Origin: Gemmatimonadota bacterium
GTDB taxonomy: Bacteria; Gemmatimonadota; Gemmatimonadetes; Gemmatimonadales; GWC2-71-9
DNA length: 8,618 nucleotides
NCBI GenBank assembly: GCA_029859185.1
Contig: JAOUDR010000095.1
Location: 1-8,618 of the forward strand
Direction of reading: 5' to 3'
In this document: in pieces, positions 1 through 6,370 of the stretch
How positions within the stretch are numbered: position 1 is the first letter of the stretch
Layout of the letters: the number at the start of each line of letters is the position of its first letter
The notes under the pieces: generated by a model
Database searches by the model: none
Told to the model about the DNA's origin: nothing
Seen by the model: the letters and a program-made list of their open reading frames with translations, nothing else
Made by a program: the position numbers and the translations under genes

Positions 1-1
1 C

Positions 2-1672
2 CTTATTCTGACGGAAACGAGCATCCCAGGATGGAGGGACCCGGGAGGCTCATCGGTGGCCCTGTCACCCGACGGAACGCTCCTCGCATTCGTGGGCGTG
101 GGCGTGGGCGAGGGCGAGGGCGAGGGAGTGCGAGGCGTACGGTTGCTTGACCGACGTACGCTCGAGCTGCGGCCCATTCCACGAACGGAGGACGCCTTCA
201 CCATCTTCTTCTCACCCGACGGCCAGAAAGTCGGTTTCGTAACACGGCAGTTCATTGTCAAGACGACCTCGCTGCTGGGAGAAACACAGCGCACGCTGGC
301 TGAGCGAGCGACCCGGCTCGGAGCAGATTGGGGTCACGATGGATACGTGTACTTCGCCGTGGGGAACACGAGCGGCGGACAACCCGGGCTGCGTCGGGTT
401 CCGGCAAACGGTGGTCCCGTGGAGTCACTCACCCAGGTGGACACGGCTGCTGGCGAGATCGGCCACTACTGGCCTCAGCTGCTCCCTGGAGGCCGAGGGG
501 TCCTGTTCACGATTTGGCGGGATCGCCTCTACGACGCCTCGACGATGGACATCGCGGTAGTTGATTTGAAGACTCGCTCCTACCGCCCCCTTCTGAAGGG
601 AGTCACGGCGCGGGCCATCGGGCCCGGGTTCATTGTCGTGATCACCGCAGCCGGTGCGATCCTCGGGGTGCCCTTCGACGAGCAGCGACTGCGGATTGGG
701 CGGCCGGTCACGCTGCGTGAGGGAGTGGAGGTCGACCGCTTCGGGAATACCAACGTGGCTGCCTCCGCCAACGGGACGTTGATCTACGCCGCAGGGGCTG
801 GAAGACAGATGCATGAGCTCGTGTGGGTGGACCGAGCTGGCGCCGCGCAGTCCGTCGATTCCGGCTGGGTTGGCGAGTTCACGGTGGCGAGAGTGTCGCC
901 GGACGGGAAGTCGCTCGCCGCGAGCATCGTGAGTGGAGCCGAGGAGCAGATCTGGGTGCACGATCTGCTGCGCGATACACGTCGGCAGCTGCGCGTGGAG
1001 GGCGCGAACATCGGGCGACTCCGCTCGTGGACACCCGACGGCCGGGCGGTCGCCTTCTGGAAGGGCTACACGCTGACTACGCTCCCAGTGGACGGCGGCG
1101 CTCAGAGTGAGTGGATCCAGCGCGGATGGCCGGGGAGCATCTCCTTCTCCCCGGATGGCGATCAGGTTGTCTACACCTCAGCGCAGGGAGGCCATAGGGA
1201 TCTCTACAGTGCTCGTCGTGGCGACTCCGTGCCGCAGCCGCTGGTCGCTACGGCACACGCAGAGACTGGAGGCGAAATCGCACCGGACGGTCGCTGGTTG
1301 GCCTACGTGAGCGACGAATCTGGGCGCAGCGAGGTATATGTGCGACCGTTCCCTCCAGATCGGGGCACGACAACGTGGCCGGTTACATCTGATGGAGGTA
1401 CTGAGCCGCGGTGGTCGCACACCGGCCGAGAACTGTTCTACCGGAGCGGCAGCAATCTCATGGTGGCGGAGGTCACGCTGGGCGCGACGTTCCGGATGGG
1501 TAGGCACCAGCAGCTGTTCCCGATCGATGGATTCGGCGGAGGGTACGACGTCGGTCCCGACGACCGGCGGTTTCTGATGATCCGGCCCGTGGGCAGCCAT
1601 GGCGGCGACACCAAGATGGTCATCGTGATGGACAACGTGCTCGAGGAGTTGAAGGCAAGGACCGGCAAGTGA
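2..1672 (+). CDS. PD40/TolB-like beta-propeller protein, 3' part (5' end outside window)
   Basis: Seen: the frame is open from base 2 to a TGA at 1670-1672, giving 556 residues with no start codon required inside the window. A GTG at base 56 could be read as a start, but the preceding codons are open and propeller-like, so the true start is upstream. Blade signatures of the PD40 kind recur: LSPDG near 62, FSPDG near 209, VSPDG near 895, WTPDG near 1028, FSPDG near 1144, IAPDG near 1277 and WSHTGRELFYRSG near 1411. The C-terminus ends in DDRRFLMIRPV followed by a short helix (VLEELKAR). Known: this tail and blade pattern is common in Acidobacteriota and Gemmatimonadota proteins in which a propeller follows a Ser/Thr kinase domain and a membrane segment, or a winged-helix domain. 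Inferred: a sensor or protein-binding domain, probably extracytoplasmic. No kinase residues are visible here. A GTG start (1669) of the next gene overlaps its stop. Odd: a V-G/E-G hexamer repeat lies in the first blade. It could instead be a TolB-like periplasmic protein without a kinase. Confidence 0.85.
   Translation, partial: LILTETSIPGWRDPGGSSVALSPDGTLLAFVGVGVGEGEGEGVRGVRLLDRRTLELRPIPRTEDAFTIFFSPDGQKVGFVTRQFIVKTTSLLGETQRTLAERATRLGADWGHDGYVYFAVGNTSGGQPGLRRVPANGGPVESLTQVDTAAGEIGHYWPQLLPGGRGVLFTIWRDRLYDASTMDIAVVDLKTRSYRPLLKGVTARAIGPGFIVVITAAGAILGVPFDEQRLRIGRPVTLREGVEVDRFGNTNVAASANGTLIYAAGAGRQMHELVWVDRAGAAQSVDSGWVGEFTVARVSPDGKSLAASIVSGAEEQIWVHDLLRDTRRQLRVEGANIGRLRSWTPDGRAVAFWKGYTLTTLPVDGGAQSEWIQRGWPGSISFSPDGDQVVYTSAQGGHRDLYSARRGDSVPQPLVATAHAETGGEIAPDGRWLAYVSDESGRSEVYVRPFPPDRGTTTWPVTSDGGTEPRWSHTGRELFYRSGSNLMVAEVTLGATFRMGRHQQLFPIDGFGGGYDVGPDDRRFLMIRPVGSHGGDTKMVIVMDNVLEELKARTGK
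92..127 (+). repeat. In-frame hexanucleotide repeat (GTGGGC)3 then (GAGGGC)2 GAGGGA
   Basis: Six consecutive 6-base units lie exactly in the reading frame of the propeller gene. They encode three Val-Gly pairs followed by three Glu-Gly pairs. The segment falls right after the LSPDGTLLAF strand, where PD40 blades usually have a loop or a short next strand. Unit-number changes would add or remove two residues without shifting the frame. Confidence 0.9.
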
Positions 1673-2166
1673 ATACCGATCGCCTTGCTGCCGCCCTCGC
1701 CGACCGCTTCCTCGCGTGGGCTCAGACGCTTCCGGAGGAGCGTGGCCAATTCTCCGGCATCCGGACTTGGCGACGGGCTGCGCTACGGCACCTCGCCCGA
1801 TACGACGAGGTGGTGGCGGACTTCGCTACGGACATGGCGGGGGATTCCCGCCTGCCGCTGCGAGCCCTTGCCATGCGCGACGCACTTCGGGGCGGTGACA
1901 CGACCGGCGCCGCAGCCATGGTCGAGTCGCTTCGCACGGCTTCCACGGAGATGCTGGCCACGTGGGCGAGCGCGCCCGAAGCGGCCCGGAGCTACCACGG
2001 CGCGCAGATCCTCGCACTGCTCGGCCGCAGGGATGAGGCGGTCTCATGGCTCCGGCAGTCGCTCAACAACGGCTGGCGCATTGACGTGGATGAAGAATTC
2101 GACTTGAACTGGGAGCCGATCAGGGACTACCCGCCGTTTCAGGAGCTTGTGAAGGTCAAAGGGTAG
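1669..2166 (+). CDS. Small TPR-like protein coupled to the propeller gene
   Basis: Seen: 165 residues starting at GTG 1669, which overlaps the upstream TGA (GTGA arrangement), with AAGG at 1657-1660 as a reasonable ribosome binding site 8 bases upstream. The protein is helical and Ala/Arg-rich with no signal peptide or membrane segment. A TPR-like helix pair is recognisable near residues 107-131 (YHGAQILALLGRRDEAVSWL), followed by a W-E-P-I-R-D-Y-P-P-F-Q-E-L tail. Known: this kind of tail, where the last helix leads to a WEPLR..P.F..L motif, is common at the C-terminus of TPR regions in kinase/TPR or winged-helix/TPR proteins of Acidobacteriota and Gemmatimonadota. Inferred: it is a protein-interaction partner of the propeller protein, made by coupled translation, or the surviving C-terminal part of a once longer TPR protein. 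The exact function is not recognisable. Confidence 0.75.
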   Translation: MNTDRLAAALADRFLAWAQTLPEERGQFSGIRTWRRAALRHLARYDEVVADFATDMAGDSRLPLRALAMRDALRGGDTTGAAAMVESLRTASTEMLATWASAPEAARSYHGAQILALLGRRDEAVSWLRQSLNNGWRIDVDEEFDLNWEPIRDYPPFQELVKVKG

Positions 2167-2223
2167 CCCGCGTCATCGAGATCCTGCTCGTGGGAAGGGT
2201 GTTAGCGAGGGCTGGGCTCCTGA

Positions 2224-2270
2224 CCTCACCCCTGACCCCTCTCCGCGTACGCGGAGAGGGGGACGTCGGG
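2224..2270 (+). repeat. Left palindromic repeat of the DUF559 unit
   Basis: Bases 2236-2261 form a perfect 26-base palindrome, CCCCTCTCCGCG plus its mirror, centred on GTAC at 2247-2250. The outer arm, CCTCACCCCTGA at 2224-2235, and the inner flank, GACGTCGGG at 2262-2270, both have counterparts in the right copy in reverse complement. Transcribed, it would fold into a strong stem of about 11 pairs with a small loop, so it may also end transcription of the TPR gene. No U-run follows the stem. Confidence 0.85.
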
Positions 2271-2338
2271 CGAGACTCCGGTACGTCAGGCGCTGAGCGG
2301 ATACCCGGAAGGCTCCCTGCGCGGCCTAGTGTTGGGTC

Positions 2339-2722
2339 GTGCGAGGGTGGCGGGTATCTCGAGCGAAACGGATCACGCCGCGTGGGCTTCGGCGTCGGTC
2401 GACGCCCGCGGAGCGGAAAGCGTGGCGCTTGCTGCGCAACCGGCGTCTCCTCGGCCTAAAGTTCCGGCGCCAGCATCCCATCGCCGGCTACATCGTCGAC
2501 TTCTACTGTGCCGAGCTGCGGCTCGTGATCGAGCTGGACGGCGGCTATCACGACACCCCGGAACAGCGGGCTCGCGACGCCGTCCGCACCGCAGCGCTCC
2601 ACGCCCACGGCGCGACGGTGGTTCGCCTGCGGAACTCTCACATCAGCGATGCGCGTCTCCACGCCCTGATCCAACCCCACGTCCCCCCTCTCCGTGCCAG
2701 CGGAGAGGGGGCCAGGGGGTGA
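2339..2722 (+). CDS. DUF559 domain protein (Vsr-like / PD-(D/E)xK endonuclease fold)
   Basis: Seen: 127 residues. The GTG at 2339 is the only usable start because an in-frame TAG lies at 2327-2329; no clear ribosome binding site precedes it. DUF559 hallmarks appear in order: TPAERKAWRLLRNRRL (22-37), FRRQHPI (42-48), YIVDFYC (51-57), LVIELDGGYH (62-71) and VVRLRNSHI (94-102). D54, E65 and D67 are candidate metal-binding acidic residues. The length is normal for the family. Known: DUF559 belongs to the restriction-endonuclease-like superfamily near Vsr mismatch endonucleases; the biological role of stand-alone members is not settled. Inferred: a small DNA-nicking or DNA-cleaving enzyme acting in the cytoplasm. 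Odd: the C-terminal residues PPLRASGEGARG and the stop codon are encoded by the right flanking repeat, so gene and repeat are physically fused. It has no operon partner. Confidence 0.85.
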   Translation: MRGWRVSRAKRITPRGLRRRSTPAERKAWRLLRNRRLLGLKFRRQHPIAGYIVDFYCAELRLVIELDGGYHDTPEQRARDAVRTAALHAHGATVVRLRNSHISDARLHALIQPHVPPLRASGEGARG

Positions 2723-2724
2723 GG
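2676..2724 (-). repeat. Right palindromic repeat of the DUF559 unit (inverted copy)
   Basis: Bases 2684-2694 pair with 2701-2711 (CCCCCTCTCCG / CGGAGAGGGGG) around a 6-base loop, TGCCAG. Read in reverse complement, the outer arm (2712-2724) gives CCTCACCCCCTGG, matching the left copy's CCTCACCCCTGA with one extra C and one A/G change. The inner flank gives GACGTGGGG against GACGTCGGG on the left. It holds the last codons and the stop (2720-2722) of the DUF559 gene, and lies 55 bases from the end of the convergent permease gene. Confidence 0.85.
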
Positions 2725-2779
2725 ACGGAGAGTGCCTCGAAGAGGTGGCCGGCCTCCCGTCAGGGAGCCCACCCTCGGG

Positions 2780-4024
2780 CTACTCGTATCTGAGTGACTC
2801 CACCGGATCCACCGCCGCCGCCCGCCGCGCCGGAAGGAACCCCGCCGCGAGTCCGATGAGGGCAAGCGTACCCGCGCACCCCAGCGCGATCGGCCACGAC
2901 AGGATCGGGTTGGCGATGTACTGCATGGCCGGGTCGTCGCCCGGAATGGCGCGAATGCCGGCCACCACGAGACCCGCCACCGCGAGGCCGATCGCCCCGC
3001 CGAGCAGCGTGATGAGCAGCGCCTCGGAGACGAACTGCGCCATGATGTGCGGCCGGCGCGCCCCCACGGCGCGCTTGATGCCGATCTCGCGCGTCCGTTC
3101 CCGCACCACGACGTACATGATGTTCGCCACGCCGACCCCGGCCACGATCAACGTGAACGCGCCCACCATTCCCAGGAAGATCTGGATGCCGAGGCCAATG
3201 GCATCCGTCATCTTCTTGTCTTCGATGAAGTCCCACATCGAGAGCGCCCGGATGTCGGCCGGATCGAACTGGTAGCGCCGTCCAAGGACCTCGTACAGCC
3301 GCTGCTTCACCAGTCCTGCCTCGCGCACGTCGCGCGGTCGGATCAGGAGATGGCTCACGTAGCGCGGGCCGTAAATGGTCTGGAGCGTCGAGGCCGGGAT
3401 GATCGCCCGGTCGGCGTCGGGACCGTTGTTGCTGGAGTCCTGGAACTTCTTCTGCATCACCCCGATCACGGTGAACGGCAGCCCGTCCAACAGTACGGTC
3501 TTGCCCACCGGGTCCTCGTCCCCGAACAGCCGCTCGGCGATCTCGTTACCGAGGAACAGCACCCGGCGCCGTTGGTCGAGGTCCTGCCGGTTCAGGAACC
3601 GTCCGCCCGCCGCGGGGAACATCCGGCGCATCTCGGTGAACTCGGGGTAGACACCCTCCATGTAGGTCGTCGTCTTCTGGTCACCGTAGCGCAGGCTCGT
3701 ACCCCACCGGCCGTAGGACGGGCTTCCCAAGTCGATCTCGGGGATCGACTGCTGCAGCAGGGCGAGATCGGCTTCCCTCAACAGGACCCGGCGCCCGGTG
3801 GAGAGTCCCTCCCACTCCTTGCTCGTCGTGCCGCCGTAGACCATGAACAGGCGGTCGCCGGCATTGAGCAGGCCGGTGCTGATGGCCACCTTGAGCCCCT
3901 CGCCGAACGACAGCAGGAGCACGATGGCAATCGTGCCCCAGGTCATCGCGAACATGGTGAGACCCGCGCGGAGTTTCTGCGTCCGCAGGTCGCCGAAGAA
4001 CTCACCAATCAGGATGCGCCACAT
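2780..4024 (-). CDS. MacB/FtsX-type ABC transporter permease 2
   Basis: Seen: 414 residues from ATG (4024) to TAG. The layout is that of the MacB permease family. A short cytoplasmic N-terminus (1-20) leads to TM1 (about 21-44). A large periplasmic domain follows (about 45-280), with the typical GGRFLNRQDLDQRRRVLFLG and AERLFGDEDPVGKTV stretches. Then come TM2 (283-307), the coupling segment ERTREIGIKRAVGA (309-322), TM3 (335-357), TM4 (377-397) and the ARRAAAVDPVESLRYE tail. There are no Walker motifs, so it needs a separate ATPase. Known: these permeases act as mechanotransmitters, moving substrates from the periplasm through a TolC-type channel or extracting lipoproteins. Neighbours: it starts 3 bases after the stop of permease 1, so translation is probably by re-initiation. 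It is a diverged tandem copy of that gene. Substrate unknown; antimicrobial or macrolide export would be a database habit, not something shown here. Confidence 0.93.
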   Translation of the reverse strand: MWRILIGEFFGDLRTQKLRAGLTMFAMTWGTIAIVLLLSFGEGLKVAISTGLLNAGDRLFMVYGGTTSKEWEGLSTGRRVLLREADLALLQQSIPEIDLGSPSYGRWGTSLRYGDQKTTTYMEGVYPEFTEMRRMFPAAGGRFLNRQDLDQRRRVLFLGNEIAERLFGDEDPVGKTVLLDGLPFTVIGVMQKKFQDSSNNGPDADRAIIPASTLQTIYGPRYVSHLLIRPRDVREAGLVKQRLYEVLGRRYQFDPADIRALSMWDFIEDKKMTDAIGLGIQIFLGMVGAFTLIVAGVGVANIMYVVVRERTREIGIKRAVGARRPHIMAQFVSEALLITLLGGAIGLAVAGLVVAGIRAIPGDDPAMQYIANPILSWPIALGCAGTLALIGLAAGFLPARRAAAVDPVESLRYE

Positions 4025-4027
4025 CGC

Positions 4028-5260
4028 TCAGTACCGCAGACACTCGACAGGATCGAGCGCAGCCGCGCGCCGTGCCGGGAAGAATCCCGCGAGCACCCCG
4101 ACGGCGGCCAGCAAGCTCAGCGTCACGGCGATCACCAACGGGGAGACCGTGGGTGTCCCGACGAACTCCTGCATGGGCACCATGCTCAGCAGCGTGACGA
4201 TGCCCCAGGAACCGACGAATCCCGCCGCGGCGCCCAGTCCGATGATGAGGAAGCTCTCCGCGAAGAACTGGAACAGGATGTCGCGGCGGGTTGCCCCGAC
4301 GGAGCGCCGGATCCCGATCTCCCGGGTGCGCTCCTTGACGACGATGTACATGATGTTGGCGACGCCGATGCCGCCTACGGTGAGGGTGAAACTCCCCACG
4401 ATTGCGAAGAACATGTTGAACGCGAGGAACATGTAGCTGAACTGGAGCTCGAACTCGCTCGTGTCCCACACCGAAAGGGCATCTTCGTCATTGGGATCGA
4501 ACGCGTACCGCCGGCCGAGCAATTCGTACACGCGGCGTTCGACCTGCTTGGTGATGCCGGGCCCGGACGTGCGGTAGATGAAGTTGTTGACCGACCGGTC
4601 GCCGAACATCGCCACGTAGGTGCTGGCGGGGATGAACACGCGATCCTTGTCCCGGCCGTTGTAGGACGAGTTCTGCGTCTTGGCGCGCATGACCCCGATC
4701 ACGAGAAACGGCGTCTCGCCGATCATCACCTGACCGCCGACCGGCTCGTCGGTGCCGAAGAGGAGTTCCGCGAGCTCGTCACCGAGCATGGCCACGCGCC
4801 GGCGTTGCGCGAGGTCCCGCTCGTTCAGGAAGCGGCCGCCCGTGTCGGCGATGATGTTCCGCATGTCGCCGTACACCGGGTAGACGCCGGTGATGTTCGG
4901 GTTGGCGGAGTTGGTGCCCCGCCGGACGGGAGTCCCGCGATTCGAGTACTCGGGGCTCAGCGTGGCGATCTCGGGGATCTCCCGGAGCAGGAGGTCCCCG
5001 TCCGATTCCTGCAGCCGGATGTAGCGCCCTTCGGGGAAGCCGGCGTAGCTCACGGTGGTGCGGTTGCCGAACAGGAGCACGATGCGGTCGCCCAGTCCGT
5101 GAAACCGCTTCAGCGTCTGGCGCTCGAGGCCGACACCAAAGGCGAGGAGGACCACCACGGCGATCGTGCCCCACGCGATTCCGAGGACGGTGAGCGTGGT
5201 GCGGAGCCGCTGCGAGCGCAGGTCGGCCGTGAACTCGCGAAGGGTGGAGATGAATCGCAC
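4028..5260 (-). CDS. MacB/FtsX-type ABC transporter permease 1
   Basis: Seen: 410 residues from GTG (5260) to TGA. TM1 is about 21-45 and is followed by a periplasmic domain of about 230 residues containing GGRFLNERDLAQRRRVAMLG and AELLFGTDEPVGGQV. TM2 (283-308), the coupling segment ERTREIGIRRSVGATRRDI (310-328), TM3 (336-358), TM4 (374-393) and the ARRAAALDPVECLRY tail complete the MacB permease fold. There is no ATP-binding domain, unlike full-length MacB, in which the ATPase is fused to the N-terminus. Neighbours: it begins 12 bases after the adaptor gene's stop and is followed at 3 bases by permease 2. Inferred: the two permeases pair as a heterodimer in one exporter with the adaptor. 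No clear ribosome binding site is seen; a small palindrome covers the start codon and may make translation depend on the upstream gene. Substrate unknown. Confidence 0.93.
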   Translation of the reverse strand: MRFISTLREFTADLRSQRLRTTLTVLGIAWGTIAVVVLLAFGVGLERQTLKRFHGLGDRIVLLFGNRTTVSYAGFPEGRYIRLQESDGDLLLREIPEIATLSPEYSNRGTPVRRGTNSANPNITGVYPVYGDMRNIIADTGGRFLNERDLAQRRRVAMLGDELAELLFGTDEPVGGQVMIGETPFLVIGVMRAKTQNSSYNGRDKDRVFIPASTYVAMFGDRSVNNFIYRTSGPGITKQVERRVYELLGRRYAFDPNDEDALSVWDTSEFELQFSYMFLAFNMFFAIVGSFTLTVGGIGVANIMYIVVKERTREIGIRRSVGATRRDILFQFFAESFLIIGLGAAAGFVGSWGIVTLLSMVPMQEFVGTPTVSPLVIAVTLSLLAAVGVLAGFFPARRAAALDPVECLRY

Positions 5261-5268
5261 GGTGCGAT
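5254..5268 (-). promoter_or_regulatory. 15-base palindrome over the permease 1 start codon
   Basis: ATCGCAC and GTGCGAT flank a single central base. In the minus-strand transcript this allows a 6-pair stem with a CCG loop that includes part of the GUG start codon. It could hide the start until ribosomes from the adaptor gene, which stops 12 bases upstream, open it. The structure is seen; the function is inferred, and such short palindromes can arise by chance in GC-rich DNA. Confidence 0.35.
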
Positions 5269-5272
5269 CCGG

Positions 5273-6370
5273 CTACTTGATCTCGCGCGGCGGCGGCTCG
5301 ATTACGAGATCGCCGGCATTCAGTCCCTCGAGCACCTCGACGCTGATGGCATCGCTCAGGCCAAGTCGGACAATCCGCTCTTCCCGCTCCCCGTTGGCGA
5401 GCAGCACGGTCACGCGTGAGGTGTCGTTCTCCGTCCGTACGAGCCGCTCCGGAATGACGAGCACGCTGTCCCGCCGCTCGATGATGACGTCGGCGTTGGC
5501 GGAATAGCCGGCACGCAGCACGATGCCACTTTCGGGCAGAACGGAGATCTCCACGGGGAACCGGGTCGCGTTGTCCTCGGTCGTGGCCTTGAGGGAGATC
5601 ATCGTGAGCGAGCCGCGGACCTTGGCGTCCGGAAGCGCGCCGATCTTGATCTCGACCGGGAGTCCCTCCCGGAGTCGACCGACGTCGATCTCGTCCACGT
5701 TCCCGCGGAACACGAGCTTGCTCATTTCGGCCATGCGGATGAGGACGGTCCCCTCCTGATAGGTGCTGATCGGCACGACCGGATCACCCACTTCGACCGC
5801 GTACTCGAGGATGTAGCCGTCAATCGGGGAGCGGATCACCGTCTCCATGCGACCCTCGCCGGAGATCATGCGTCCCTCTGCGAGAAGCGAGAGTCGTTCC
5901 GCGGCCAACTGTTGCTGGAGCTCGACCTGTTCGAACCGCTGCTTGGTGGCGAGATAGTCCTGCTCGGAAATCAGCCCCTGCGCGCGCAGCGCCTCGTTGC
6001 GCTCGAGCTCGAGCTTCAGGTTTGCCATCTCGAGGTCGCGCATCTGGACCTGCCGACGCGCCTCGGTCAGCTCGAGGGGGGTGGGCGTGGGTCTGATCTC
6101 GAGCAGCGGCTCGCCCGCGCGGACGAACTGCCCTTCCTCGGAGTACCGCCGTTGGACCATGCCGCTGATCTGCGACTTGACGCCGATCTCGACTTCCGGC
6201 TCGATCCGGCCAACCGCGAGGGCCTTGTCCACGACGCTGCCCCGCTCGGCGGCGACGGTCTTCACGTCGTCATTCCCGTTGCGGCTGCCAGCGGCCTTGA
6301 CGGCCGTGGCGCCCCCAGCGAGGACGAGGACAACGGTCACTCCCACGATGATCTTGGTTCGGCGCTTCAT
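5273..6370 (-). CDS. MacA/HlyD-family periplasmic adaptor with TolC-docking RLS motif
   Basis: Seen: 365 residues from ATG (6370) to TAG. A basic N-terminus and a hydrophobic segment (about 7-24) form a membrane anchor or uncleaved signal. The first lipoyl half (about 60-92) includes GMVQRRYSEEGQFVRAGEPLL. An alpha-helical hairpin (about 97-165) follows, then the second lipoyl half (about 176-200, RSPIDGYILEYAVEVGDPV), a beta-barrel and a C-terminal membrane-proximal domain. At the hairpin tip R124, L128 and S135 fit the Rx3Lx6S spacing known from AcrA and MacA for contact with TolC. Inferred: it links the inner-membrane permeases to a TolC-type outer-membrane channel not encoded in the window. 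It is first in the minus-strand operon and lies 12 bases before permease 1. No strong ribosome binding site is seen near the start. The family is certain; the cargo is not. Confidence 0.93.
   Translation of the reverse strand: MKRRTKIIVGVTVVLVLAGGATAVKAAGSRNGNDDVKTVAAERGSVVDKALAVGRIEPEVEIGVKSQISGMVQRRYSEEGQFVRAGEPLLEIRPTPTPLELTEARRQVQMRDLEMANLKLELERNEALRAQGLISEQDYLATKQRFEQVELQQQLAAERLSLLAEGRMISGEGRMETVIRSPIDGYILEYAVEVGDPVVPISTYQEGTVLIRMAEMSKLVFRGNVDEIDVGRLREGLPVEIKIGALPDAKVRGSLTMISLKATTEDNATRFPVEISVLPESGIVLRAGYSANADVIIERRDSVLVIPERLVRTENDTSRVTVLLANGEREERIVRLGLSDAISVEVLEGLNAGDLVIEPPPREIK

Larger units (their letters stand above)
2224..2724 (+). mobile_element. Putative DUF559-repeat unit bounded by inverted palindromic repeats
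   Basis: A DUF559 nuclease gene is enclosed by two inverted copies of the same roughly 47-base sequence (2224-2270 and 2676-2724). Each copy is itself a palindrome followed on the outer side by a CCTCACCCC-type arm. The unit sits in the convergent space between the plus-strand TPR gene and the minus-strand permease operon, where an insertion would do least damage. The boundaries are the ends of repeat similarity. I see no convincing target-site duplication, and no transposase other than the DUF559 protein itself. Treating it as a mobile or repeat-dispersing unit is an inference, by analogy with REP repeats and their RAYT proteins. Confidence 0.4.

Noticed and set aside
56..58. GTG as the start of the propeller gene
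   Set aside because: The same frame is open to the window's left edge with no ribosome binding site before the GTG, and the first blade strand begins right there; the gene is almost certainly cut by the window.
2236..2261. Left palindrome as an ordinary intrinsic terminator
   Set aside because: There is no T-run after the stem, and a second, inverted copy flanks the DUF559 gene, so a repeat-unit explanation fits better. A terminator role is not excluded.
2224..2724. CRISPR array or classical insertion sequence
   Set aside because: There are only two repeat copies, inverted rather than direct, with a gene between them. There is no DDE, HUH or serine/tyrosine transposase signature and no clear target duplication.
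2329..2793. Alternative 154-codon frame overlapping the DUF559 gene
   Set aside because: It is low-complexity, rich in Arg, Pro, Ser and Ala. The other frame carries clear DUF559 motifs.
3047..5419. A 790-codon open frame on the plus strand opposite both permease genes and the end of the adaptor gene
   Set aside because: Its product is rich in His, Asp, Arg, Glu and Pro with no domain pattern, as expected of the antisense of GC-rich membrane-protein genes. The opposite strand holds three clear family members.
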